64,000 nucleotides of DNA from Aureimonas psammosilenae (lineage in GTDB: Bacteria > Pseudomonadota > Alphaproteobacteria > Rhizobiales > Rhizobiaceae): NCBI RefSeq assembly GCF_009176975.1, contig NZ_WEZG01000002.1, positions 248,001 through 312,000 of the forward strand. The letters are read 5' to 3'. Each line of letters opens with the position of its first letter. Position 1 is the first letter of the stretch. The notes under the pieces are model-generated. The model ran no database searches. It was not told the origin of the DNA and saw nothing but the letters and a program-made list of their open reading frames with translations. The position numbers and the translations under genes were made by a program. Below are positions 48,898 to 58,376 of the stretch, one piece after another.

Positions 48898-49130
48898 ACA
48901 TCGCCAACCTTTCCCGCTCCTCCGTCGTTCTGCGCGACAAGTCCGGTGAGCCGTTTTCCATCGAGCCCGGCGGCACGGCGAACAAGGAAGTCGACAAGGA
49001 CGACGCCAACGTGGTCGCGCATCTGAACGCGGGCAACATCGCGATCGGCGGCACCGAGAAGCAGGCTCGCGAAGCCGCCAAGACCGGCATTGCGCCCGGC
49101 GCCGTGGCGGCCTCTCAGCCGGCCTCCTAA
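48894..49130 (+). CDS. small virion-associated protein
   Basis: This 78-residue protein reads NIANLSRSSVVLRDKSGEPF, then SIEPGGTANKEVDKDDANVV and HLNAGNIAIGGTEKQ. Beta-rich with a short helix. Similar in style to the first half of the protein at 47396. Function unknown. Four-base overlap with the gene before. Confidence 0.65.
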   Translation: MNIANLSRSSVVLRDKSGEPFSIEPGGTANKEVDKDDANVVAHLNAGNIAIGGTEKQAREAAKTGIAPGAVAASQPAS

Positions 49131-49132
49131 GC

Positions 49133-49552
49133 GTGCGGGCGCTGTCGGACGCCCTCTATGCCCGCATGGCCGAAGACAGCGCTCTGACGGCCCTTTTGGG
49201 CGAATGGCAGGGCAACCCGTCCATCATCACCTTTCGCCCGGTGCCAGACGATGCCGAGCGGCCCATCATCCTCGCGTCCACTACGGTTTCGGACGTGGAT
49301 CGCGACATCACCAACGCGCGCGGGCGACAGGTCGTCCGCGACATCGCCATTTACGGTCGGGCCGATAGCCAATTCGATGCCGTCGAGATCGCCGCCGAAC
49401 GGGTGAGGGCGCTCTTTCACCGGCGGCCGCTCACCGTCGCAGGCTTCCGGGTCATCGTGGTGACCGCGACGGGACCCATCCTCGCGCCAACGGACCCCGA
49501 CGAGACCGGGCGCATCATCACCCTCACCATTCGGATGGACGAACAGCCATGA
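49133..49552 (+). CDS. tail terminator/completion protein (DUF3168/gpU-like)
   Basis: This 139-residue protein reads LSDALYARMAEDSALTALLG, then IITFRPVPDDAERPIILAST, QVVRDIAIYGRADSQFDAVE and a final IITLTIRMDEQP. The order, helix then strand and ID/AIY-x-R, is that of tail terminator proteins that cap the tail tube. Start GTG at 49133. Confidence 0.75.
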   Translation: MRALSDALYARMAEDSALTALLGEWQGNPSIITFRPVPDDAERPIILASTTVSDVDRDITNARGRQVVRDIAIYGRADSQFDAVEIAAERVRALFHRRPLTVAGFRVIVVTATGPILAPTDPDETGRIITLTIRMDEQP

Positions 49553-49731
49553 ACACGGAAGACGCTAAGCTCGCAGAAGACGTGAAGGAAGCGTTCCGCG
49601 CGGTGTCCGTCGCCATCTCGCGAGCAAGCAATGCCGGCCTGATCGTCGATTTCGATGCGATCAAGTCGCAAAACATCGGGGAGGCCGGTTCGGTCCCGAT
49701 CTTCAGCGTTCGCGTCTGCCGCCCGATCTGA
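49549..49731 (+). CDS. small phage protein
   Basis: This 60-residue protein reads AKLAEDVKEAFRAVSVAISR, then SNAGLIVDFDAIKSQNI and VPIFSVRVCRPI. Helix followed by strands. It lies before a terminator and the tail tube gene. Not recognised. Confidence 0.65.
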   Translation: MNTEDAKLAEDVKEAFRAVSVAISRASNAGLIVDFDAIKSQNIGEAGSVPIFSVRVCRPI

Positions 49732-49785
49732 ACAACCCTTCGGCCCATTCGGGCTGATCCCCTCGCATCGTAGCGAGACGCCACG

Positions 49786-49808
49786 GCCGCCCTCCAAGGC
49801 GGCTTTTT
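49786..49808 (+). terminator. rho-independent terminator before the tail tube gene
   Basis: GCCGCC-CTCCAA-GGCGGC forms a 6-bp stem followed by TTTTTCTTT. It lies between the connector genes and the tail tube gene and could be partly read through to set the head:tail protein ratio. Confidence 0.85.
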
Positions 49809-49835
49809 CTTTGCGCCATCTCGAAAGGAACGGTC

Positions 49836-50312
49836 ATGGCGAAGTTCATCAACGGCGGCACGAGGGCCTGGATTGGCACCACCGCCGCCGCGAAGACGCT
49901 CAGCGAATACAAGGCGGACCTGAACCCTGGCGCAGAAATTGGCGAGGTTGAGGACAACGGTCAGTTCGGCGACACGGCGAACGAGGTCACCGGCACTGCC
50001 GTTGGCGATCGTCGCGTCCAGAAGTTCCGCGGCTCTCTCAACGCCGGTACGTTGGCCCTCGTCTGCTTCAAGGACGCTCTGGACCCTGGCCAAAAGGCGC
50101 TTCGTGCGGCGATGAAGTCCGATCTCGACTTCAACTTCCACGTCGTCCTGAACGACAAGCCGACCGCCGCTGGCAAGCCCACAGAATACTATTTCCGCGG
50201 CAAGGTCATGTCGACGAGCGAGAACCTCGGCAGCGTCGACAACCTCATCCGCACGACGTTCAACATCGGCATCAACTCGGAAATCCTCGAGATCGAAGCC
50301 ACCGCCTCCTGA
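49836..50312 (+). CDS. major tail tube protein
   Basis: This 158-residue protein reads FINGGTRAWIGTTAAAKTLS, then GEVEDNGQFGDTANEVTGTA, GDRRVQKFRGSLNAGTLALV and a beta-rich C-terminus with YYFRGKVMSTSENL. This is the TP901-1-like tail tube family (V-x-x-IG-x-FG-x, then KGTRN-like motif here DRRVQKFRGS). It is the most abundant tail protein. A 12-bp palindrome CGCTCGCGAGCG follows the gene. Confidence 0.85.
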   Translation: MAKFINGGTRAWIGTTAAAKTLSEYKADLNPGAEIGEVEDNGQFGDTANEVTGTAVGDRRVQKFRGSLNAGTLALVCFKDALDPGQKALRAAMKSDLDFNFHVVLNDKPTAAGKPTEYYFRGKVMSTSENLGSVDNLIRTTFNIGINSEILEIEATAS

Positions 50313-50405
50313 CCGCGATCGCTCGCGAGCGAGGCCGGCGGCGCTTTGGTCAGGGCGCTGCCGGCCACCTGACCCTACTGACCTTCAACCAAGGAAGCTG
50401 ACCCC

Positions 50406-50753
50406 ATGTCCACTCTTTCGACCGACGTCGAAATCAAGCTCGACGGCGAGACCTTCTATCTGCGCTCGACGCTGAAGGCGGCGCAGAACATCTCCCGGCA
50501 GTACGGTGGGTTTGTCGGCACCTTCCAGGCGCTGCAGGTGCTCAGCCTCGAAGTGGCGCAGTACATCGTCAAGCAGGGCATCACCGCCAAGAACATCTCC
50601 ACCGACGACCTGAATGATAAGGTCTGGCGTGCCGGTGTTGGGAACCTCACCAAGCCGCTGGCTCGCTATGTCAGCATCCTGCAGAACGGCGGCCGCGATC
50701 CCGACCTGAACGACGGCGACGACACCCAGGACAGCGACGAGGGAAACGGCTGA
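50406..50753 (+). CDS. tail assembly chaperone, short form (gpG-like)
   Basis: This 115-residue protein reads VEIKLDGETFYLRSTLKAAQ, then RQYGGFVGTFQALQVLSLEV and AQYIVKQGITAKNI, as in GTA/siphovirus chaperones. The C-terminus is acidic (DPDLNDGDDTQDSDEGNG). It binds the tape measure during tail assembly. A slippery heptamer just before the stop lets a fraction of ribosomes continue in the -1 frame. Confidence 0.85.
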   Translation: MSTLSTDVEIKLDGETFYLRSTLKAAQNISRQYGGFVGTFQALQVLSLEVAQYIVKQGITAKNISTDDLNDKVWRAGVGNLTKPLARYVSILQNGGRDPDLNDGDDTQDSDEGNG

Positions 50754-51043
50754 CCTTCGGCGAATGGCTCGTTCAGACCTATGAGCGAGCCGTCGCCTAT
50801 CTGCCGGGCTGGTCGGACAGCGACATCATGGAATGCGACCTGCACCGCCTGCACCTCGCTGTTGGCGCCGCGATCAAGCGCATCGATCAAGACCGGCAGC
50901 ATCAAGAACAGATCCACGGCATCAAGCGGAAAGCGGAATACGCACCGCCGAAGAACGCCGTCGAAGCCGCCCAACGCGCCAAGCAAACCTTCTCCTGCCT
51001 CGGTGACATGGTGGGCATCGTGAAGGTGAAGAGGGAAGACTGA
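50406..51043 (+). CDS. tail assembly chaperone, frameshifted long form (gpGT-like)
   Basis: This product is made by -1 ribosomal frameshift at GGGAAAC (50741-50747), giving about 212 residues: join(50406..50747, 50747..51043). After the slip the protein continues with LTFGEWLVQTYERAVAYLPG, which is the conserved start of the T domain, then DIMECDLHRLHLAVGAAIKR and a basic C-terminus with HGIKRKAEYAPPKNAVEAAQ. The downstream part has an internal ATG at 50828 but no ribosome-binding site, so frameshifting is the more likely expression mode. Together with the short form it solubilises the tape measure. Confidence 0.85.
50741..50747 (+). promoter_or_regulatory. programmed -1 ribosomal frameshift site
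   Basis: G GGA AAC fits the X XXY YYZ rule and is in the correct zero frame (GAG-GGA-AAC-GGC-TGA). The stop is two codons later. A 6-bp hairpin GGCTCG / CGAGCC (50766-50771 and 50786-50791) lies 19 bases beyond the site. Confidence 0.85.
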
Positions 51044-51044
51044 G

Positions 51045-54000
51045 TTGACCGAAGCCGCTCGCGTTTCCATCGCTATTGAGGCCACCGGCCTTGAGAAGAC
51101 GACTGGCGACATGGCCAAGCTGGAGAAGGCTGGCGAGAAGGCTGCGGCTTCTGTGCGCGCGTCCATGGGCGGCATCGAGAAGAACATGGCCGCCGTTGAG
51201 GCCATGTTCACGAAAGCCACCGGGGAAATTGTCGGTGCCGTCACCAAGCTCGACGCCAACCTGTCGAAGAGCTTCGCCGGCCTTGAGACGAGCATGGCCA
51301 AGGCCATGAAGGCGATGCAGGCGAACACCGCGCCTGCGACCGCTGCCGTCCAGCAGATGCAGACCAGTGTGTCCTCCGACCTGATGCAGATCGGCGTCGT
51401 CGCGGACAAGATGGCTGAAGCGGTGCGCGACTCCATGGGCGGCATTGCGCCGGCGGTCGCGGAAGCATCGGCCGCGATCTCGCGCAGTTCCCAGGCGATG
51501 GGTGCGTTCGACACCGCGTCCGCCAGCATGGCCCGTTCGGCTGCGGCTCTTGAGACGGCGGTGCGCGGCGTTGCGGAGATGCAAGCGAAGCTGGCAGACC
51601 AACTCGCGCGCAAGCCTGCCAACGACAATCCGTTCCAGCCGCAGGTCAAAGGCGCAGACGAACTCCGCGCCAAGTATGACGCGCTCTTTGCGATCGGCCT
51701 GAAATACCGCAAGGACGTGGAGGAAATCCGGGCTTCCCACGCTTCCGGAGCCATCAGTGCTGAAACCATGGGTCGCATGATCGCTGTCGCTGGCGAACGC
51801 GCTACCGCGACCCAGACCGCTTATGTACGGATGACGAAGCATCTCACAGACGCCGGCGATGCGGCTCGCTTGTCCGGTGGACAGGTGCAGGGTCTGAGCT
51901 ACCAGATCAACGACATTGGCACGATGCTCGCCATGGGCGCGAGCCCGTTCCAGATAATCGCCAGCCAAGGCGGGCAGATCGTCCAGGTTCTCGGGGATCA
52001 CCCGAACGGTGTCCGTGGCTCCATGAAGGCGCTCGGGCAAAGCGTGCTGGACGTCGCCGCAAAGATCGGTCCCTTCGGATGGGGTGCCGCGGCCATCGGC
52101 GTCGCCACCGTGGCCGCAATCGGTTTTTCGAAGGCCGTGCAGAAAGCCGTCCCCGATATGGACGAAGCCTTCAAGAAGCACGACGAACTCTTGAAGCAGA
52201 TCGAAGACCGTTACGGCTCGCTCAGCGATAAGGTGAAGGGCCTCGCCAACTGGCAGGGCAGCATCCTCACTGTCACGGCCGGAAAGGAACTCCGCGACCT
52301 CAAGAAGATCCTTGATGACCAGGTGAAGGAGTTCCAGGCGAACGTCACCGGCGACAACGGCATTCTCGGTCGTCGCTCTGGCCTGATGGCAGGCGCTATG
52401 GACCCCTCTGGCGGGTTCGCGCTGGACCTGAGCAACATCAAGACCGATGCCGTTCAGAGCAAGCTGAAGCCGGTTGAAGATCGCATAAACGAGCTGCGCG
52501 CGCAGTTGAAGAACGGCGGCGCTGACGTCCTGAAGTTCATGCAGGACATGGATCGGATGTATGCGCAGGCCGGCAGCGACGAGAAGCTGCGGAAAGCAAT
52601 TGAGACCGCGACCGAGTTCGGCACGACGCTCTTCGAGGTGGAAACCCGCACGAAGCAACTCAGGCAGGCGATGTGGGAGGCGCAGAACGGCGTTGCGCGC
52701 TTCCAGACCGTGATGAAGCAGTTCAACGACCTCGCAGGCGAGATCGGAAGCTTCGTTCCTTCCAGCCTGACCGACAGCCAGCGGATCGAACAGACTTACC
52801 AGCAGATGATGCGCCTCGCGAAGACCGAGGCTGACGAACGGCGTGCGGTCGATCTGCGCCGGAAGTCGCTGGAGGAACTCGGCCGCGTCGAGACGAACCG
52901 CCGGTCCGGCTATGACCTCGACGTGCGCGCCATCACCGCCCGCACTGCGGCCGAGAAAGCATCCATCGCGGCAGAACGTGTCCGCCTGGAACTCGCCAAC
53001 GATCCCGAGCTTCGCAACAACTCGGCCGAAATCGAGCGCCGTGCGCAGGAGGCCAGCAACCTCTCCCTGAAGCAGTCGCAGTTCGATCTTGCCGAGGCCA
53101 TGCGCCAGCGCGTCGAGGCGGGGCAGAGCCAAGTCGAACAGGCGCAGATGGAAATCGACCTTGTCGGCAAGAGCGTCGGTGAGACAGCGCGCCTGCGGGT
53201 CGAATACGACCTGATGACGGCCGCCAAGCAGGCGGCGAAGGAAGCCGGCGAACTCGTTGACCCGAGCGAAATCGACGCGATCAAGGCACAGGCCGCAGCC
53301 ATAGGCGAGGCCACCGAGGCGCTCGACAAACTGAATTTCCAGCGCGATGTCGCCTTCCGTCTCGCGCAGGCAGGCCGGTCCGAGCAGGACCAACGCATCG
53401 CCGCCGAACTGAACTCGTCCGGTATCGACTTCGACTCCGCCGAAGGACAGCGCCGCGCCGGAATGCTTCGCTATGTCGAGGCGGTGGAGAAGGCCGGCGA
53501 CGCCACGCGTGATCTGCACAAGGCGACCAAGGACGCATTCGCGGACATGATCGACTCCATCGGCCAGGGCGAGGGCGTTCTGGACTCGTTGGTCAGTTCG
53601 TTCGCACGGTTGGGACAGAAGCTGGCGTCTGCCGGTTTCGACAAGCTTTTCGGCGATCTGGTCAATCCGGTCCAGCAGCAATCGGCGTCATCCTACGCAA
53701 CGCAGATCGGCACAGTAACGGCCGCCATGAGCAAACCGACTCAAGCGGCACAAGCTTCTGCATATACCTCTTCTTCTACTGGCCTAGGCTCGAACTCGGA
53801 TTTGGTCACGTCCCTTCGCTGGGCTGCGAACAAGCTCGGCACTTCCGCAAAGGACCTCGCCACCGTCATCTCTTACGAAACTGGCGGAACATTTAGCCCC
53901 GATATCAAGGGCGGCGCTGGCGGGAAGCATCTTGGCCTCATCCAGTTTGGCCCGACCGAACAGAAGCAGTACGGTGCCCACATCGGGCAGGGCGTTTCGG

Positions 54001-56816
54001 ACCAGATGAAGTCCGTCGTGTCCTATCTTCAGGACCGGGGCTTCAAGCAGGGCATGAGCCTGCTGGATCTGTACTCAACGATCAATGCCGGTAGCCCGGG
54101 ACGTTACAAGGCATCGGACGCCAACAATGGTGGGGCGCCAGGCACGGTCTATGACAAGGTCAGCTATCAGATGGCCGGGCATCAGGCGAATGCCGACCGA
54201 CTGCTCGGGAAAAGTGATCTAACAAGAGCGGTTTCAGACGGATCCATTGATGCGCAGCGCAAGATCGCCAACGGCGCGGTGCCTATCCCAACGCAACGTC
54301 CGACAACGAGCGAGAATGGCATATCGTTGGAGCTTCCTGCCGGCATGACCGCGAAAGATGCCTTCCAAGGCATCGGAGGTTTGGTGGGTATCGCGGCTAA
54401 TGGATACCAGAGTGGCTCTGCAGTAGGTGGAGGGGTCGGAGGCATTTTCTCCGGCGCGCAACTCGGATCAATGATCCCAGGCATTGGCACTGTAGCAGGC
54501 GCCGCCATCGGCGGTGTCGTTGGGTTGGTATCTGGTCTCTTCGGCGGTTCCTCCAAGAAGAAAGAAGAAAAGCGTCAGCGCCAGATGGCGGCGGACGACG
54601 CATGGCGGCAAAACCATCCGCAGTTCGTCGAGTTCAACGACGAGATTAATCGCGTCGAGCGCGGCGCCTTAAGCCAGCGCATCATGGATATGAACGCGAC
54701 GCTTGCGCAGTACGACGAATTAGCCAAGGCAACTAAACGCGGTGAGAACACGGCGCAGATCGACGGCGCACGCATGGCGATCGCCAACTACACAGAGTTC
54801 CTTTCACAGATTTTCCGAGCCGATCTTCCAAGAGCCATTTCCGATCTCGGCAAGGGGCAGGGCCTCGACACGTCCTTCACCAAGGCCCGCGACGCGGTGA
54901 TGGCGCAGGCGGATAGCTATCGCGGCTTCATGAAGGACATTGAGGACGCCTATGCGGTCCCAGTTGAACAGAAGGACAGCATCCTCGCGCAATATGCAGC
55001 CGCGTCCAGCGCAGCTAAGGCGCTGACGAACGATGTCGTGAAGCGCGGCTACGACTACAATCTCGGTCAACCAACAATCACGCGGACGAAGTCCTCAGCG
55101 ACGCAAGCGGATGTCACGGGCGCGCTCGACTCGGCAGCCGCAAAGCGCGACGCTGCGTTGGCTGAATACGAAGCAAAATACGGCGACGCGATCCGCAAGC
55201 GCGATGAGGCCTTGGCAGCAGCGACGAAGGCGGCGCAGGAAGGCCTTCTGCGCATCGTGTCGGGCGATACGGTCGAACAGTCGGACATCGAGAAGGCGAT
55301 TGGCGAGGCACAGGGCGCGGCTTCGGGCCTTCGCACGGCGCTCGTGGACCTCGGCATGTCGGCCGACGAAACGGCGGCAGCAATCGATAAGGCGCTCGGG
55401 CAGCGGATGGAGAAGCTGCGCGACAGCTTCACCGAGTCGCTTCAGGACAAGATCAACGACCTCGACGGCAAGGGCTACCTTGCCAGCGTCCGCGATCTCA
55501 TCAAGCAGCGCGACGACCTTCTGAAGGACGCCAGCCTCGTCAACGTCGACACCTCGCTTGTGGACACGTTCTTTACGAAACAGGCGCAGGCGTTCGTGGA
55601 CGGCGCCGAACTGACGGGCGGAGCGTTCAACGACCTGATCGCGGCGTTCCCCGAACTGACGGGCAAGGTGAAGGAGTTCGTCGAGGTCATCAGCGACGAG
55701 ACGGTGAAAAGCGGTCTGTCGAGCTTCCTGTCCGATCGCTTAGCGGACGCCACGTCGAAGCGGGCGGAAGCCGAAAGCGACCTCCTGTCCGCGTACAACG
55801 AAAGCAAGGATCACCTCGAAAGCTATCAGAAGCAGATCAAGGACTTCCTGACCGGCATTCGCCTTTCGGACGACTCCCCGCTGTCGCAGAAGGACCAGTT
55901 CCTCGAGGCGCAGACGAAGTTCCGCGACGTCCAGGCGCGCGCCATGTCCGGCGACAAGGACGCGCAGGAAGAACTCGTTTCGGTCAGCCAGAGCTATCTG
56001 GACGAGGCCAAGGCCTATTACGCGTCGAGCGAGAGCTATTTCGCCGCGTTCAACGAGGTGGAAGGTTCGCTGAAGTCGGCTGATACGAAGGCGACGAGCC
56101 AGCTTGATCTCCTGAAAGATCAGGTCGGCTCGCTCATCGACATCAGCGACAACACGAAGACGATCGCCGAAGGCATTACCGCGCTGAAGGAAGCCATTGC
56201 GGCGCAGCAGAAGCTTCAGGATCAGGTGGACGGCGGCCGGTCGTTCGGCATCAACAAGGAACGCAACCGCCTGATCGATGCTGGCGTGAAGCAGCTCGGG
56301 CTGAACTTCACGGGCAATTACGGCCTGACGAATGGCAACGACGAGTTCCTGAAGTGGCGCCTTGCGTTGCCGAAGGAACAGCTTGCGGCGGTCGATGCCG
56401 TGATCAACCAGTACATCGGCATCAACAAGCAGATGGGCGGCCTGATCCCCGGCTTCGCCAACGGCGGCATCATCGGCAACGGTCTTTGGAACAAGGACTC
56501 GGTGCTGGCGCGCTATCAGAACGGCGGGTCGGTCGCACTTGCCGGCGGGGAGATGGTGATCTCGGCTCCGAAGGTCACGCCGCGCACATATCCGGTGCTC
56601 GACGCCATCAACCGGACGGGCATGGTGCCGGCGAACGAGAACAGCGGATCGGTGACCCGTGCCGAGTTCGCCGAGCTCAGCCAGAAGATCGACAGGCTGA
56701 CGGCAGTGGTTGCCGCCGGTGCGCAGATGACGACCGACGAAATCCGTCGCGGCAATCAGATCGCCGATGACGGGGTGAACGCGCAGAAGAAGGCGCTCGC
56801 GAGGAAGGCATCGTGA
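51045..56816 (+). CDS. tail tape measure protein with embedded lysozyme-like domain
   Basis: This 1,923-residue protein has long helical regions (about 1-200, 480-890, 1190-1800), a membrane-like segment near 340-365 (GPFGWGAAAIGVATVAAIGF) and a Gly-rich hydrophobic stretch near 1110-1165. Residues about 915-1060 form a lysozyme/transglycosylase-like domain: LRWAANKLGTSAKDLATVIS, YETGGTF with likely catalytic Glu945, then GKHLGLIQFGPTEQKQYG. This would help locally open peptidoglycan during DNA entry. Length sets tail length. A near-C-terminal segment has GGLIPGFANGGIIGNGLWNK, common in tape measures. Start TTG at 51045, two bases after the chaperone stop. Confidence 0.9.
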   Translation: MTEAARVSIAIEATGLEKTTGDMAKLEKAGEKAAASVRASMGGIEKNMAAVEAMFTKATGEIVGAVTKLDANLSKSFAGLETSMAKAMKAMQANTAPATAAVQQMQTSVSSDLMQIGVVADKMAEAVRDSMGGIAPAVAEASAAISRSSQAMGAFDTASASMARSAAALETAVRGVAEMQAKLADQLARKPANDNPFQPQVKGADELRAKYDALFAIGLKYRKDVEEIRASHASGAISAETMGRMIAVAGERATATQTAYVRMTKHLTDAGDAARLSGGQVQGLSYQINDIGTMLAMGASPFQIIASQGGQIVQVLGDHPNGVRGSMKALGQSVLDVAAKIGPFGWGAAAIGVATVAAIGFSKAVQKAVPDMDEAFKKHDELLKQIEDRYGSLSDKVKGLANWQGSILTVTAGKELRDLKKILDDQVKEFQANVTGDNGILGRRSGLMAGAMDPSGGFALDLSNIKTDAVQSKLKPVEDRINELRAQLKNGGADVLKFMQDMDRMYAQAGSDEKLRKAIETATEFGTTLFEVETRTKQLRQAMWEAQNGVARFQTVMKQFNDLAGEIGSFVPSSLTDSQRIEQTYQQMMRLAKTEADERRAVDLRRKSLEELGRVETNRRSGYDLDVRAITARTAAEKASIAAERVRLELANDPELRNNSAEIERRAQEASNLSLKQSQFDLAEAMRQRVEAGQSQVEQAQMEIDLVGKSVGETARLRVEYDLMTAAKQAAKEAGELVDPSEIDAIKAQAAAIGEATEALDKLNFQRDVAFRLAQAGRSEQDQRIAAELNSSGIDFDSAEGQRRAGMLRYVEAVEKAGDATRDLHKATKDAFADMIDSIGQGEGVLDSLVSSFARLGQKLASAGFDKLFGDLVNPVQQQSASSYATQIGTVTAAMSKPTQAAQASAYTSSSTGLGSNSDLVTSLRWAANKLGTSAKDLATVISYETGGTFSPDIKGGAGGKHLGLIQFGPTEQKQYGAHIGQGVSDQMKSVVSYLQDRGFKQGMSLLDLYSTINAGSPGRYKASDANNGGAPGTVYDKVSYQMAGHQANADRLLGKSDLTRAVSDGSIDAQRKIANGAVPIPTQRPTTSENGISLELPAGMTAKDAFQGIGGLVGIAANGYQSGSAVGGGVGGIFSGAQLGSMIPGIGTVAGAAIGGVVGLVSGLFGGSSKKKEEKRQRQMAADDAWRQNHPQFVEFNDEINRVERGALSQRIMDMNATLAQYDELAKATKRGENTAQIDGARMAIANYTEFLSQIFRADLPRAISDLGKGQGLDTSFTKARDAVMAQADSYRGFMKDIEDAYAVPVEQKDSILAQYAAASSAAKALTNDVVKRGYDYNLGQPTITRTKSSATQADVTGALDSAAAKRDAALAEYEAKYGDAIRKRDEALAAATKAAQEGLLRIVSGDTVEQSDIEKAIGEAQGAASGLRTALVDLGMSADETAAAIDKALGQRMEKLRDSFTESLQDKINDLDGKGYLASVRDLIKQRDDLLKDASLVNVDTSLVDTFFTKQAQAFVDGAELTGGAFNDLIAAFPELTGKVKEFVEVISDETVKSGLSSFLSDRLADATSKRAEAESDLLSAYNESKDHLESYQKQIKDFLTGIRLSDDSPLSQKDQFLEAQTKFRDVQARAMSGDKDAQEELVSVSQSYLDEAKAYYASSESYFAAFNEVEGSLKSADTKATSQLDLLKDQVGSLIDISDNTKTIAEGITALKEAIAAQQKLQDQVDGGRSFGINKERNRLIDAGVKQLGLNFTGNYGLTNGNDEFLKWRLALPKEQLAAVDAVINQYIGINKQMGGLIPGFANGGIIGNGLWNKDSVLARYQNGGSVALAGGEMVISAPKVTPRTYPVLDAINRTGMVPANENSGSVTRAEFAELSQKIDRLTAVVAAGAQMTTDEIRRGNQIADDGVNAQKKALARKAS

Positions 56817-58375
56817 TCTACCTCATTGAGATCGACGCCTTCGACCCCGCCGCGAACGCCGTCACGACGCTTCGCTTCGGCTCGACCGGGTACACCACGA
56901 CGCCCTCGGATGCGCCGCCCAACGCGCATTTCGAGAGCGGCGTGATCAACGCCGGCAACTATGACCGTCATCTCTTCGCGCCTGGCACTACCGGCGGATC
57001 GCCAACGGTCGGAGCGGGCGAGATCGTGATCGCCAACGCCGATGGAGAACTCGACGACCTCCTTGATCTCGCCTTCGACGGCCGCGCCTTGCGCATCTAC
57101 GGGCTGACGGGCCGCTCCTCTCCCTGGGCGAGCCGGACGCCGCTTCTCGTCGGCACGCTCGAACAGGCGGAGTTCTCTTGGACGCGTGTTACGTTCCGCA
57201 TCCGCGATCGTCTCGCCCTTCTGGAAGAGCCGATCCAAGCCGAGGTCTACAAGGGCACGACAGTCGCCGGCGGGATGAAGGAAGCGGAAGGAACGGCGGA
57301 CCTGAAAGACCGCCCGAAGTCGCTTCTCTTTGGCCGCGCGTTTCAAATCCCGGCGGTGCTCTCCAATGCCTATGACTTGGTCTATCAGATCTCGTCTCGC
57401 CCGCTCGCGTCGATCGATGCCGTCTATGACGGCGCTGTTCCCCTGACGAAAGGAACGGATTATCCGACAATCGCCGCGCTGGTGACCGCAAGCCTGAGCC
57501 CCGGCACCTATGGCACCTGCCTTGCCAAGGGCTCGTTCCGGCTCAACTCGAAGCCTGACGGCAACGTGACGGCAGACGCCAGTGAAGGGGCGGCGGGGCA
57601 GCGGTCGGCCGCGCGCACGGTGCGCCGTATCCTAGAAGGTGCTGGCTTCGTTGCTGGCGCAGATTTCCTCGTCAGTGACGTGGACGCTCTCCATGCCGCC
57701 AACGGCGCAGAGGTGGGCGTCTGGCTCGATGCCGATGCGGCCGAGATCCTTGGTGTTGCAACCGGGCTTCTCGACGCGATCGGCGGCTACCTCGTGCCCG
57801 ACCGTCTCGGGCGGTATCGCCTTGGCCGGCTGACCGCTCCGGCGGCGACGGCGGAGGAAACCTTCGACGCCTCCCTCGCGCTGGATCGTGGGGCTGGCTT
57901 GGAGCGGATTGCCACGAACGACAGCGGGAGCGGCGTTCCGGCCTGGAAGGTGACGCTGCACTATGCTCGGGCCTATCAGACGCAGGGCGGCACCGAACTT
58001 GATGTCGCAACGTCCGACGCGATCAAGGCCTTCGTCAAAGAGGAATGGCGGACGGTAACGGCATCGAGCGACGCGACGAAGGCCGCGCACAAGCTCGCCA
58101 CCGAGATCGAAGCAAACACGGCCCTGACGACGGTCGCCGACGCGCAAGCCGAAGCGGCCCGACGCCTCGCGCTGAACTCGATACGCCGCGATCGGTATCG
58201 CGTCGCGGTGCCGGCGGACGCCGCGGCCGCGATTGATCTCGGGGATACGGTCGCGCTCGACTTCGACCGCTTCGGCCTATCGGGCGGCAAGAACTTCGTG
58301 GTGATCGGCATGGAAGAGAGCTTCGCTGCGGACGAAGATCGCATCTCGTCGACCACTCTCGACCTTTGGGGCTAG
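56813..58375 (+). CDS. tail tip/baseplate protein
   Basis: This 520-residue protein reads IYLIEIDAFDPAANAVTTLR, then HFESGVINAGNYDRHLFAPG, ADGELDDLLDLAFDGRALRI and a final DFDRFGLSGGKNFVVIGMEE. The order of a first beta domain with G-x-x-L-D-x-L-x-D, then GRAFQIPAVL and a C-terminal metal-free beta domain, resembles distal tail and hub proteins of alphaproteobacterial siphoviruses. Start GTG overlaps the tape measure stop. Confidence 0.72.
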   Translation: MIYLIEIDAFDPAANAVTTLRFGSTGYTTTPSDAPPNAHFESGVINAGNYDRHLFAPGTTGGSPTVGAGEIVIANADGELDDLLDLAFDGRALRIYGLTGRSSPWASRTPLLVGTLEQAEFSWTRVTFRIRDRLALLEEPIQAEVYKGTTVAGGMKEAEGTADLKDRPKSLLFGRAFQIPAVLSNAYDLVYQISSRPLASIDAVYDGAVPLTKGTDYPTIAALVTASLSPGTYGTCLAKGSFRLNSKPDGNVTADASEGAAGQRSAARTVRRILEGAGFVAGADFLVSDVDALHAANGAEVGVWLDADAAEILGVATGLLDAIGGYLVPDRLGRYRLGRLTAPAATAEETFDASLALDRGAGLERIATNDSGSGVPAWKVTLHYARAYQTQGGTELDVATSDAIKAFVKEEWRTVTASSDATKAAHKLATEIEANTALTTVADAQAEAARRLALNSIRRDRYRVAVPADAAAAIDLGDTVALDFDRFGLSGGKNFVVIGMEESFAADEDRISSTTLDLWG

Positions 58376-58376
58376 G

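Noticed and set aside
50828-51043. Treating the second chaperone segment as an independent gene starting at 50828
   Set aside because: No ribosome-binding site precedes the ATG, and conserved T-domain sequence lies upstream of it in the same frame back to the slippery site.
50922-53681. Very long minus-strand open frame of 919 codons opposite the tape measure
   Set aside because: It mirrors a strongly supported tail gene in high-GC DNA, where antisense frames stay open; composition is Arg/His/Leu-rich with no domain pattern.
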